From assembly GCF_018729255.1 (NCBI RefSeq), contig NZ_CP076062.1, forward strand, positions 62,001 to 126,000: 64,000 nucleotides of DNA, given 5' to 3'. Under the pieces are notes generated by a model that saw nothing but the letters and a program-made list of their open reading frames with translations, was not told where the DNA came from and did not search any database. Source of the stretch: Cupriavidus sp. EM10. GTDB lineage: Bacteria; Pseudomonadota; Gammaproteobacteria; Burkholderiales; Burkholderiaceae. Position numbers and translations under genes: made by a program. Below, one piece after another: positions 38,414 through 47,349 of the stretch. Every line of letters starts with the position of its first letter. Position 1 is the stretch's first letter.

Positions 38414-38694
38414 AAGAGATTGATATCCCGCGCTACGTCGACAATCAACCCCAGCTGTTCTTCTGGGAACTTGACGAAGCCATCATTTTCATCGGTTGTT
38501 TAGCCGGCGGAATCTCACTGGGCGGCTACTTCACGCTCGTCAGCATGGCGCTCGGTTACGGGGCAGTGAAGGCGTTCCGACGCTTCAAGAATGGTTCGCT
38601 GGAAGGCATCCTCTACCACCTGTGCTATTGGGCTGGGCTCATGGCGCTGAACAAGCAGTATCAGGACTCCTCGAAGCGCGACTTCTTCTACTAG
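38410..38694 (+). CDS. traL: conjugal transfer pilus assembly protein TraL
   Basis: 94 residues, GTG start overlapping the previous stop. Small inner-membrane protein of the F-type system: DIPRYVDNQPQLFFWELDEA (the TraL N-terminal signature). Two membrane segments follow (FIGCLAGGISLGGYFTLVSM, and ILYHLCYWAGLMALN). It precedes traE as in F and SXT, but a promoter-like element lies between them. Confidence 0.9.
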   Translation: MKEIDIPRYVDNQPQLFFWELDEAIIFIGCLAGGISLGGYFTLVSMALGYGAVKAFRRFKNGSLEGILYHLCYWAGLMALNKQYQDSSKRDFFY

Positions 38695-38718
38695 AACCCG
38701 CCCTTTTTTAGTTATCTA

Positions 38719-38743
38719 TTATCGGTACGTGTTATGTATCCGT
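38719..38743 (+). promoter_or_regulatory. putative tra regulatory element (site 3)
   Basis: TTATCGGTACGTGTTATGTA followed by TCCGTAC sits 23 bases before the traE start and after a T-rich stretch ending traL. It is the best copy of the recurring element, and its complement ATACATAAC recurs at 23760 and 61692. Confidence 0.5.
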
Positions 38744-38765
38744 ACAGCAACCGAACGGAGTTTTG

Positions 38766-39488
38766 ATGAAGATGCCGCTGCTTACCTCCACATGGGAGGG
38801 CTCCAACAAGCTGGCCAGCGTAATGATTCTGTCGAACGTCATTCTTGCCGTGGGCGTGGTCATTGCCGTTGGCAAGCTGGTCACCGACCACGAAGTCACT
38901 CGCATCGTGCCGCCACACCTCACAAAGGCGGTCTCCGTTGGCTGGGAATCTGCCGACCAGGAGTATCTGGAGAGCTTCGGGTCGTACGTGGCGACGCTCA
39001 CAGCGAACATCACTCCGAAGAACGTCGATTTCGTGATCGAGCGGCTTTCTGGCCTGGTCACCCCACGGGTCTACACCAACGTTCGTCAGCAACTGCTGGT
39101 GCTGAGCAAGAACCCAGTCTTCAAACACAACGGCGGCTCGGTTCGCTTCGACCCGTCGAAGGTTGTTTCCGAGAAGGAGACGGAGAAGGTCTTCATCCTT
39201 GGCCAGATGACCACCCAGAGCATCGGCGGCAAGGATACGAAGAACTATGTAATCGAGATGAAGGTCGTCATGCGTGACGGGCGTCCATGGGTGGACAGCC
39301 TTGACCATTACGAAGGCTCCGACCCTCATACGCTCACGTGGATCGAGAAGAATCCGGTCCTCGCTCAAGAGGCCCGCCGTCGACAAGCGGAGAGTGCTGC
39401 TACGCAGGCCGATCAGATCCTCAAGCAGCAGGCCGCCGAATCCGTGAGCATCCAGCCCCTGAACACAACCAAGGAGGTTGCGCAATGA
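38766..39488 (+). CDS. traE: conjugal transfer protein TraE
   Basis: 240 residues, ATG 38766 behind CGGAG. Inner-membrane anchored (ILSNVILAVGVVIAVGKLV), with periplasmic VirB8-like body: GSYVATLTANITPKNVDFVI, TTQSIGGKDTKNYVIEMKVV. Scaffold component of the F-type channel. It overlaps traK by four bases (ATGA). The C-terminal Gln/Ala-rich tail is longer than in F TraE. Confidence 0.9.
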   Translation: MKMPLLTSTWEGSNKLASVMILSNVILAVGVVIAVGKLVTDHEVTRIVPPHLTKAVSVGWESADQEYLESFGSYVATLTANITPKNVDFVIERLSGLVTPRVYTNVRQQLLVLSKNPVFKHNGGSVRFDPSKVVSEKETEKVFILGQMTTQSIGGKDTKNYVIEMKVVMRDGRPWVDSLDHYEGSDPHTLTWIEKNPVLAQEARRRQAESAATQADQILKQQAAESVSIQPLNTTKEVAQ

Positions 39489-40341
39489 AGCGCCTCGCAC
39501 TAGCTGTCGCCGCGCTGATCGCGCTACCAGTCCTCGCGGACGAACTGCCCCCGCCGGTCCCCGGCAAGAAGCTCTCGGCGGCAGAGTCTCGCCTCGCGGA
39601 GATTGCCGCCAAGCGGGTACAGAAAGTCCCCGCACAGAACCTGCCCGGCTTGGGCACCATGCCAGGCGACACCCAGGTGTACAAGCCGCAGGTTGTCCGC
39701 GTGAGCCCAGACCGCAATGAGGTGATCAACGTTTCGTCGGGCCTGCCCAATCGTATCGCGACACCGTTTGCAAACCCCCAGGCCATCGACGGGCAATCGG
39801 CTGACGTCGAAGTAAAGGCGGTGGGGCAGTCCCTCTACGTCACGATGAAGACCGATCGCTCGGTGGCACTGTATGTGACCGGTGACAAGCCAAACGATCC
39901 TGTCGTTTCGCTGACGCTCGTCCCAAGAGCCTCCCTGCACAGACGATCACCCTCCAACTGGACAAGCCCGCTGCAAGCACGGGCGCAGTGCCCGGCGACG
40001 AAGAGCGGGGCGCCGACAGCTCGGTCTATACCGATCGCTTGCGCTACGTTCTGCGTCAGATCGCTCTTGGCAAGGTGCCGGAAGGCTTCTCGGACGGCGT
40101 TCTTCCGAAGTCAGTCGCACGGATGGGGCCGGTGATCGCCTACCCATTGACCCGCTACTCGGGCCCTACCTACGACATCTTCCGCTACCGCATCGAGGCC
40201 TCGGCCGATAGCGTCGATCTCGACGAGGGCGCGTTCTACACCGACGGCGTGCGTGCCGTGGCCTTCTTCCCATACGCCGCGTTGCGCAAGGGCGAGTCGA
40301 CCGAAGTGTTCATCGTTTCCGACAAGACGGAGAGCAACTGA
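39485..40341 (+). CDS. traK: conjugal transfer secretin-like protein TraK (one frameshift)
   Basis: About 285 residues with signal peptide (LALAVAALIALPVLA). VirB9-like outer-membrane complex protein. The family block NRIATPFANPQAIDG is clear. One C is missing at 39922-39924; repair joins VVSLTLVPKSLPAQTITLQL to the second half (SSVYTDRLRYVLRQIALGKV) and the terminal FIVSDKTESN. Very close to traE and traB, as expected in the E-K-B-V order. Confidence 0.9.
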
Positions 40342-40342
40342 C

Positions 40343-41565
40343 ATGTCTGAGTCGCTTTCCGACAAGTTCAAGAAGAAGTGGCTGGACTTGCCACCACGGT
40401 CCCGAACGGTCATCGCAATCGCAGTGCTTTTCGGCTCGATGGTGGCTATCGGGTCGCTGTTCATCAAACCGCACAGCAAGCCCCGTAAGCAGGTTGAGCA
40501 GCCAACGGTAAGCAACATGCTGCTTCCCAAGCCCAAGGACACCACGGGGAACAGCTGTCCGCGCAGAACTCTGCCACCCAGAAAGACGTCGACAGACTCA
40601 AGGGCGATCTGGAGGCAGCCGCGAAAGACAGCAGGGCTCTTCAGGCACGGATCGACGAGATGGAGAGGGAACGCAAGCAGCCGGCAAACGGCGTTACCTC
40701 GGACATGATGAAAGAACTCATGGAAATGAAGGGCCGCCTCGAGGCCATGGAGCGCAAAGGCACCGCCCCTGGGAAGGCGCCGGCACTCTCCGACCCGTTG
40801 CCGGTTCCGACCGAAGGTGGGAAGGCCGGAGAGGAACCGCCAGAGCGTGCCAAAGAGCAGGAAGTATCGCGCATTCGAGTATCGGGCAATGCAGCCACGG
40901 CCACTGTAGCTCAAGCCAAGCAGGAATCGAAGCCGACACCGTACCTCACCGCGGGCTCCATGTTCGAAGCGATCCTTCTGAACGGTATGGATGCGCCCAC
41001 CAACTCGGTTGCGCAGAAGAATCCCATGCCGGCTGTGATGCGGATCAAGACTGAAGCGCTGCTGCCGAATCAGTACAGCCACGATATCAAGGAGTGCTTT
41101 GTACTGGTATCCGGCTTCGGGATCTTGTCGAGCGAGCGGGCCCAACTCAGGACTGAAACCCTTTCCTGTGTCCGCGAAGGAGGCAAAACCATGGAAGCCA
41201 AGGTCGACGGCTACGTAGTCGGCGAGGACGGCCGGGTTGGCGCTCGTGGCCGCCTCGTCTCCAAACAGGGGCAGAAGATCGCGCAGGCTCTCACGGCTGG
41301 TGTCCTGAGCGGCTTCGCAACGGCGCTCACGCCAACGCAAGTGCCCCGCCTGGACCTGAGCACCGGCGGCAACAACTTCATCAGTACCCAACGCGCGACG
41401 CCTCAATCGATCCTCGAAACCGGCGTGGCAAAAGGCTTCTCCTCCTCCGCGACCATGGTTTCGCAGTTCTACCTGGAACTGGCAAAGGAGATGACGCCGG
41501 TGGTCGAGATTGATGCTGGCCGCAAGCTGACTGTCGTCCTCATCAAGGGCGTCGAACTCAAGTAA
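40343..41565 (+). CDS. traB: conjugal transfer protein TraB (one frameshift)
   Basis: About 408 residues. VirB10-like energy-sensing bridge between inner and outer membranes: one N-terminal membrane helix (SRTVIAIAVLFGSMVAIGSL), then a coiled coil. After adding G to the run 40546-40549 the coil reads GEQLSAQNSATQKDVDRLKG. The beta-barrel domain follows with PYLTAGSMFEAILLNGMDAP, MRIKTEALLPNQY and the C-terminal TPVVEIDAGRKLTVVLIKG. The family's usual Pro-rich stretch is present (SDPLPVPTEGGK). Confidence 0.92.
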
Positions 41566-41585
41566 ACGGGTCAAGGAGGCCCACC

Positions 41586-42258
41586 ATGAAATTTCGACTT
41601 CTTCTCGCGACGCTTCCACTGCTCGCGACCGGCTGCTCATCGATCTTGAACACAGCGGACAACGATTCCTTCTCGTGCCCGGGTATGCCGCAGGGAATCA
41701 TCTGCAAGACGCCGCTGGCCGTCTACAAATCGACGAACCAGATGCCGCAACCGACGGAGAGCGATCGCCCCTTTGGGTCTTCAGGAGCTCGTGGCGTTCA
41801 GGCGGGGACGATCAGGGAAACGTTGCGCGCCCTGAGCTCACCGGCGGTGTTGCCGCAGGTGCGCCAGGGCTGATCCAAACGTCCGTCCCGGGTTCCGCCC
41901 AGGCCAACGGAACGGCACGCCCGGTCCGCAAGCCGGCGCAGGTCATGCGCATCTGGATCGCTCCGTGGATCGATAGCAAGGACGATCTTCACTACCCGTC
42001 ATATCTGTACACCGAGGTACAACCGCGCCGCTGGTCGTTCGGCAAGTCCGAGTTCGCCGGCAAGGGCATGGTTGTTCCTCATCGTGAGCTCGCAGCGGTC
42101 GCTCCGATTCCCCAGGAATCGGGCCGGCCGAACGGGAAACCTGCAGCGCAAAGAACTCCCGGGGGGATGCGCCGCAGGCAGACGCCAACCAGCCGTATCA
42201 GGGGACCGATGTGACGAAGCTTGGCATGCCATCTCCCTCGGACATTAACCTCGAGTGA
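41586..42258 (+). CDS. traV: conjugal transfer lipoprotein TraV (two frameshifts)
   Basis: VirB7-like outer-membrane lipoprotein. Signal peptide and lipobox LLATGCSS. The Cys pair motif FSCPGMPQGIICKTPLAVYK is typical of TraV. Frame losses at G runs 41804-41807 and 42161-42166. Repaired, it continues GDDQGNVARPELTGGVAAGA and ends DVTKLGMPSPSDINLE at 42258, about 224 residues. RBS AAGGAGG before ATG 41586. Confidence 0.88.
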
Positions 42259-42285
42259 TCATTTCCACATTAGGAGAAATCTTCC

Positions 42286-42582
42286 ATGAACCGCATTACC
42301 AACAACAAGCAAGCTCTGCTGACCATGGCCATGATGGCACTCGTGCTTGCGGTCAACGCGTCCGCGGCCTCGGATACCACGTTCGCGCAGATCGTGACCC
42401 GACTGTCTGACTGGATGACCGGCTCGCTGGGCACGGTTTTCGCGCTCGGCTCGCTGGCTGTCGGCCTGGCCATCGGCGTCGTCAAGCAGTCCGTGATGAG
42501 CGTGGTGACCGGTGTGGCGGTGGCTCTGTCCGCCTCCCTGGGCCCTGGCGTCCTGCAAGGTCTTTTCACGGCAACTCTGTAA
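42286..42582 (+). CDS. traA: conjugative pilin precursor TraA
   Basis: 98 residues, RBS AGGAG. A long leader (to about VNASAASDT) is followed by two hydrophobic segments (GTVFALGSLAVGLAIGVV; SVVTGVAVALSASLGPGVL) flanking a basic loop (KQS), the F-pilin pattern. It lies between traV and traC, as in SXT/R391 and unlike F, where traA leads the operon. The F TraA-like length and context make pilin the best call; sequence identity is inherently low in this family. Confidence 0.8.
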   Translation: MNRITNNKQALLTMAMMALVLAVNASAASDTTFAQIVTRLSDWMTGSLGTVFALGSLAVGLAIGVVKQSVMSVVTGVAVALSASLGPGVLQGLFTATL

Positions 42583-42589
42583 TGCTCGT

Positions 42590-42611
42590 GCCTCCGGCTT
42601 TCGTCGGAGGC
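42590..42611 (+). promoter_or_regulatory. hairpin between traA and traC
   Basis: GCCTCCG (42590-42596) pairs with CGGAGGC (42605-42611), eight-base loop, no T run. A non-terminating hairpin directly after the pilin gene could protect its mRNA 3' end and limit read-through into traC. Confidence 0.4.
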
Positions 42612-42711
42612 CGCGTTGCACTGCCAATCTCGAAACTGGTTCGCGGCTCCGGCCGCGAACTTGTCTTCTAAAACGTATCCCCATTCAGAATCACAAGGCA
42701 AGGAAATCACG

Positions 42712-45172
42712 ATGCTCGGGTCTCAAAAATCGAAGGGTTCCAAGTCCACGCCCACCATTGACGGAGACCGGGACAACGTTCCTTACGCCAAGATCACTGT
42801 TCGCGCGTGGGACCCGGATACAAATCTGCTCCTGGCGTCCGACAAGGGCGAGCACTATCTGGGCGCTTGCTTCATCGCGGAACCGCTGAAAGGCGCGGAC
42901 GACGCGACCGTCGACAAGTTCCGCTCGGCGTTGAGTATGCCGTTCCCGGCCGGGACATTTATTCAAATCGGACTCCTGTCTTCCCCCGACGCAGACGAAT
43001 TCTTCGACGCGTACATGGCAGGGAAAGACACTGAGAACGAAGTGCTCCGCGCGCTCGCAGAGCAGCATGTCTCGTACGTCCGGAATGGCCGCCATGAGCC
43101 TCTGGTTACCCGCAGTGGCGTATTGGTGAACCGGCAGCGGCTCATCCTTACGATCAAGACGCCTTGCGCTCGCGCACTCCCCTCCGCCGCGGATATCGCG
43201 GCTGCTCGGGAGACAGTCGACCGCGTTCAGGAAGCATTCAAGGCCGCAGAACTCCAGACCGTCCAGCTCGACGCTCAGGGATACCTCGTTCTTCTCCGCC
43301 TGATCGCGAATATGTACGAGCACCCGAGCTTCCACTACGACGAAACCCGTCCTATCCGAGAGCAGGTCTTCTTCCCCGGTGACTCGATCAACTACGACGA
43401 TCCGAAGCTCATCAACTTCAATGATGGGGCGCACTTCGCCAAGGTCATGAGCGTCAAGCACTTCCCGAAAAGGGCGAGCTTGGCCATCATGAACCACATG
43501 ATTGGCGACCCCTGGGCCTGTCGAACCAGATCACAGACCCCTACTACATGGTGCTGACCCTTCACTACCCTGATCAGGTGAAGAAGGTCGACTGGGTCAA
43601 AAGCCGATCCTCCATGCTGAATCACCAGGTATTCGGCCCAACGGCGCACCTGATCCCAGCTCTTGGCTACAAGAAGCATGGAATGGACGTCCTGGTCCAC
43701 GACATCGAAGGCAAGGGCTCCATCGTCTGTGAGGCGAACTTCACGCTCTTCCTGTTCTCCCGCAGCAAGGAGAAGCTCAACAAGCTCGCGGCCGGCCTGC
43801 GCGCCTACTACACCAGTCTGGCATTCGAGATCCGAGAGGACAGCCGTATTCTCGAGCCCCTCTGGAACAACCTCCTGCCTCTGAACACATCTCTCGAGGG
43901 AATCCAGAATCTGTTCCGGTTTCACACGATGGGCGTCACCCACGCCGTGCAGTTCATGCCAGTCATCGGTGAATGGACCGGCAGCGGGCGAAATGGGGCG
44001 CTCCTCCTCGTAACGCGCCGCGGACAACCTGCGCTGATCGATCTGTACGAGTCAACAACCAATTACAACGGCATCGTGTTCGCCGAGGCCGGCGCCGGTA
44101 AGTCGTTCCTTACCCAGAAGATCGTCAGCGACTACCTGGCCGAGGGCGCAAAAGTCTGGGCAATTGATGCCGGTCGCTCATACTTCAAGCTATGCAAGGC
44201 AGCCAAGGGCTCATTTGTCGAGTTCAAGGCTGACTCTGATCTGTGCCTGAATCCATTCACCTTCATAGACAACCTCGAGGAGGAAATGGACATCATCAAG
44301 GCGATGATCGCCAAAATGGCAGCCCCGACGAGGCGTTGGGTGCGTATGCGATGTCCCGTCTTGAAGAGGCGATCACCAGCGTCTATCAAAAGTATGGCCG
44401 CAACGCGTCCGTCAAGGCGGTGGCCGAGTTCTGCCTGCAGCAGCCCGACGAAGACACCCAGCGCCTTGGCCGTCAGCTTTATCCGTTCGCAGGCGGGGCC
44501 TACACTCGATGGTTCGAGGGCGAAAACAACCTGGACATGAACAACGCTTTCGTTGTTCTGGAACTTAGCGACCTGAAGGGTCGGAAGGCGCTCCAGCAGG
44601 TTGTGCTGCTTCAGTTGATGTCGCGCATCAACTACGACATGTTCCTCACACGTGGTCGGAAGAAGATCCTGATCATTGACGAGGCCTGGGAACTGCTCGA
44701 CGACCCCGTCATGGGCAAGGCAATGGAGGCCCTCTATCGCAAGGCGCGAAAGGAGAAGGGCGCCGTGCTGATCGTCACGCAATCGATTGAAGACCTCTAC
44801 AACTCGCCGAACGCTCGCGCAATTGCCGCCAACTCGGCATGGCAGTTCATCCTGAAGCAGAACAGCGAGTCCATTGACGGTGCGATCGCAGGCGGGCACT
44901 TCAAGATCGAGCCCTACGGTGCGCATATGCTCAAGACTGTGCATACGATTCCCGGAAAGTACTCGGAAGTCATGGTGAAGCAGAGCGAAAGCCAGTGGGG
45001 CATTTTCCGGCTAACCGTTGACCGCTTCACACAGGTCCTGTTCTCCACCAAGGATGACGAGCGCGACACCATCTTCGATGCCATCGACCGCGGGGATAGT
45101 GTCGTCGAAGCAGTCCATCGCTTTATCGACCAGGAAGCAGCGGCAGCCGAGGACGCGCTCCTGGCCGCGTAG
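42712..45172 (+). CDS. traC: type IV secretion ATPase TraC (two frameshifts)
   Basis: About 820 residues after repair, RBS AAGGA. VirB4-class ATPase powering pilus assembly. TraC_F N-terminal domain (YLGACFIAEPLKGADDATVD). Walker A AEAGAGKSFLTQKI is at about residue 460, Walker B KKILIIDEAWELLDD at about 650, and IVTQSIEDLYNSPNARAIAA follows. Frames break at CCCC/GGG 43509-43516 (repair: IGDP-x-GLSNQITDPYYMV) and CCCC 44323-44326 (repair: AAPDEALGAYAMSRLEEAI). A terminator 20 bases after the stop closes the E-K-B-V-A-C unit. Confidence 0.94.
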
Positions 45173-45194
45173 CAGATACGACACGATCCTCGGA

Positions 45195-45226
45195 AAATGC
45201 CCGCAATTGCGGGCATTCTTCTTTTC
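45195..45226 (+). terminator. intrinsic terminator after traC
   Basis: ATGCCCGC (45197-45204), loop AATT, GCGGGCAT (45209-45216), followed by TCTTCTTTTC. Confidence 0.88.
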
Positions 45227-45250
45227 ACCACGCACTTCTAGCCATACGTC

Positions 45251-45276
45251 GTATCCGTACGTGTTATGCTTCCGTA
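45251..45276 (+). promoter_or_regulatory. putative tra regulatory element (site 4)
   Basis: GTATCCGTACGTGTTATGCT followed by TCCG lies between the traC terminator and trbI, about 76 bases before the ATG. The core CCGTACGTGTTATG matches site 3 closely. Being directly after a terminator, it is well placed as a promoter. Confidence 0.5.
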
Positions 45277-45351
45277 ATTACCAAATGTGCGAGTTTCTGT
45301 CCGCTGGACCATCGCGCTTCCTGCAGAACACTTTTCTTACCCGAGCACACC

Positions 45352-45780
45352 ATGACCCAAGACACCGACACCACTGCTCACTCCACTCAGCCGTCCTCTG
45401 CCACCCCGAGCCGCTCGCCTGATCAAGGGGGCGTGTCGCTCCTGACGACGATCATCGTTGCCGCGCTGTTTTCGGCGTTCGCCAGCGTCCTGACCTGGAG
45501 CTTCGCTACCGGCGATCGCGCTCAAGCGACGCCGGTGGTCATGGTTGATGGGGCAAAGCTGGTAGAGCTCCAGGCGAAGGCGGCACTCTCGAAACCCGGG
45601 ATGACAGTCGAACAGGCGGAATCTCAGGGCAAAGAGTTCGTGCAACAACTGAACAACGCACTGTCGGAGTACACCCAGGCCGGCATCATCGTCGTGAACT
45701 CCTCTGTCGTGCTGAACAGGCCCGGCAGCGTGGATGTGACTGCAGCAGTCGCGCAGAAGCTCGGAATCAAGATCGAGTGA
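45352..45780 (+). CDS. trbI: TrbI-like F-type transfer protein
   Basis: 142 residues. Short cytoplasmic N-terminus, one membrane helix (TTIIVAALFSAFASVLTWSF), then a periplasmic domain. The domain follows TrbI_Ftype: VVMVDGAKLVELQAKAALSK, GKEFVQQLNNALSEYTQAGI, IVVNSSVVLNRPG. It influences pilus outgrowth/retraction in F. It stands immediately before the S26 peptidase gene, as in F-like orders. Confidence 0.78.
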   Translation: MTQDTDTTAHSTQPSSATPSRSPDQGGVSLLTTIIVAALFSAFASVLTWSFATGDRAQATPVVMVDGAKLVELQAKAALSKPGMTVEQAESQGKEFVQQLNNALSEYTQAGIIVVNSSVVLNRPGSVDVTAAVAQKLGIKIE

Positions 45781-45784
45781 ACTG

Positions 45785-46333
45785 ATGCGATTCCACTACC
45801 CGATCCATCAGTATCTCGATCGCATTCGGCTCGGGATGAAGGACCAGAACCGCATTCGGTTCCTTCGTGCCTCGCTGCTGTGGACTGTATTGAGCTTCCT
45901 CGTGGCTTTGGCTGCCGTCACCGAGTTCCGCAAGCACTACCAGATTGGGCTCGACCTTACGCCGATCCGATGCATGCCTGAGCGGCTGTATTGGGTGAAG
46001 CTTGGCGCCCCGAAGTCTGTCCAACGCGGTGACATCATCGCGTTCATCGCCCCCAAGGGGCTGATGCTCGAACCCTTCAACGGAAAAATGATAGCCAAGC
46101 AGGTAGCCGGCCTTCCGGGCGACACGGTCCGGGTGACAAACGACCGAGCGTATGTGAATGGAAAGTACATCGGGGACCTAGTGCTCAACCAGAAGCTCGG
46201 CCGTGGTCCGGGAGCTTTTGACCGGGAGGAGGTTGTGCCTCCTGGAAAGCTCTTCGTGATCGGAACGCTTCCGCGTAGCTATGACGGCCGTTACTGGGCT
46301 TCCTGGACCAACGGTCGTTGGTTGGCTCTGTGA
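45785..46333 (+). CDS. S26-family signal peptidase (TrhF/TraF-type)
   Basis: 182 residues, one N-terminal membrane helix (LLWTVLSFLVALAAVTEF). The S26 boxes are TPIRCMPERLYWV, where the nucleophile is usually Ser in SxPxGxY, here Cys; and KMIAKQVAGLPGDTVRVTN with the general-base Lys in box D. Also RSYDGRYWASWTNGRW. It would process the pilin or another secreted transfer protein. It is four bases from trbI and precedes traF. The Cys may be normal for this subfamily or a real change in chemistry. Confidence 0.8.
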   Translation: MRFHYPIHQYLDRIRLGMKDQNRIRFLRASLLWTVLSFLVALAAVTEFRKHYQIGLDLTPIRCMPERLYWVKLGAPKSVQRGDIIAFIAPKGLMLEPFNGKMIAKQVAGLPGDTVRVTNDRAYVNGKYIGDLVLNQKLGRGPGAFDREEVVPPGKLFVIGTLPRSYDGRYWASWTNGRWLAL

Positions 46334-46384
46334 CGCCGCTCATCTGATCCACACGTGACTACAGCCAACTGCTACGGGTAAAGA

Positions 46385-47335
46385 ATGGCAAAGACACTCC
46401 TCGTACTGGCACTGCTCTCCCTTACCGTCGGAGCCGCGCAAGCCAGGGAAGACGACGGTACACCGACTCGCTTCCTTGAACGGAAAGCGGAAGGGTGGTT
46501 CTGGTACCAAGATCCGAAGGATGAGATCCCTCCCGAACCGCCGGCACAGCAGCCACCTGCACCACCGAAGAAGCAGGATACCGCCCAACCAAAAAAGCCT
46601 GAAAAGGCTCAGGACGAGCCCTTCTCTGTGGAATGGCTCCGCGCAAGCATGCCTAAGCTCCTCGACGCCGCGATCAATGATCCGACGAGAGAGAACGTCG
46701 AAGCGTACTTGTACGCGCAGCGGGTCGCCATGGACAAATCCCAACGCTATGCGGAGATGACCCAGCGAGTGGTCGCCGCCGATCCATTCCTTGATGAGAA
46801 CAACCGCGTACCGATTGCCGCTTACACCAAGGCGTTCTTCCTGCGGCAGCTTGGTCAAGGTACCTCCGAGGCGCTCAAGCACATTGCAAAGGTAGGCGGT
46901 CTTTGGGTCTTCTTTGATTCGAAGTGTGAGTATTGCCGCCCCCAGGCCAATAGCGTCCAGGAGATCAGCAAGAAGTACGGATTCATCACAAAGTTCATCT
47001 CGATGGATGGCAGGCCATTGCCAAATGTTCCAACGTTTGCGAACGACAACGGCCACGCCAAGCTCCTGAATCTCCGCCTGACGCCCACGACAGTTCTTGT
47101 GGTTCCGCCCAACAACTATTTCGTGGTCTCGCAGGGAATGATGGCTCAGGACCAGCTTGAACAGCGAATCATCATTGCTGCTGAATCGAACAACCTGTTG
47201 CCACCCGACCTGGCCGCGAAGATCCGGACATACGACCGCGGTGTTCTGTCCAACGAGGACATGAAGAAGGGCGCTGGCGATGACCCGAAAGCCTGGGTGA
47301 AGTATCTGAAAGACCGCCTTGACGGGCGCTACTAA
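46385..47335 (+). CDS. traF: conjugal pilus assembly protein TraF
   Basis: 316 residues, signal peptide (LLVLALLSLTVGAAQA). Pro-rich segment, then the family block PTRFLERKAEGWFWYQDP and a thioredoxin-like domain with FFDSKCEYCRPQANSVQE (CxxC) and LRLTPTTVLVVPPNNY. F TraF lacks a complete CxxC, whereas this one has it, suggesting disulfide activity. The stop overlaps an ATG upstream of the traH start. Confidence 0.9.
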   Translation: MAKTLLVLALLSLTVGAAQAREDDGTPTRFLERKAEGWFWYQDPKDEIPPEPPAQQPPAPPKKQDTAQPKKPEKAQDEPFSVEWLRASMPKLLDAAINDPTRENVEAYLYAQRVAMDKSQRYAEMTQRVVAADPFLDENNRVPIAAYTKAFFLRQLGQGTSEALKHIAKVGGLWVFFDSKCEYCRPQANSVQEISKKYGFITKFISMDGRPLPNVPTFANDNGHAKLLNLRLTPTTVLVVPPNNYFVVSQGMMAQDQLEQRIIIAAESNNLLPPDLAAKIRTYDRGVLSNEDMKKGAGDDPKAWVKYLKDRLDGRY

Positions 47336-47349
47336 TGCGGAGCACCACC

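Noticed and set aside
40111..41640. Long minus-strand ORF (509 codons) opposite traK/traB
   Set aside because: Antisense to recognised TraK and TraB; no signal, motif or ribosome site of its own.
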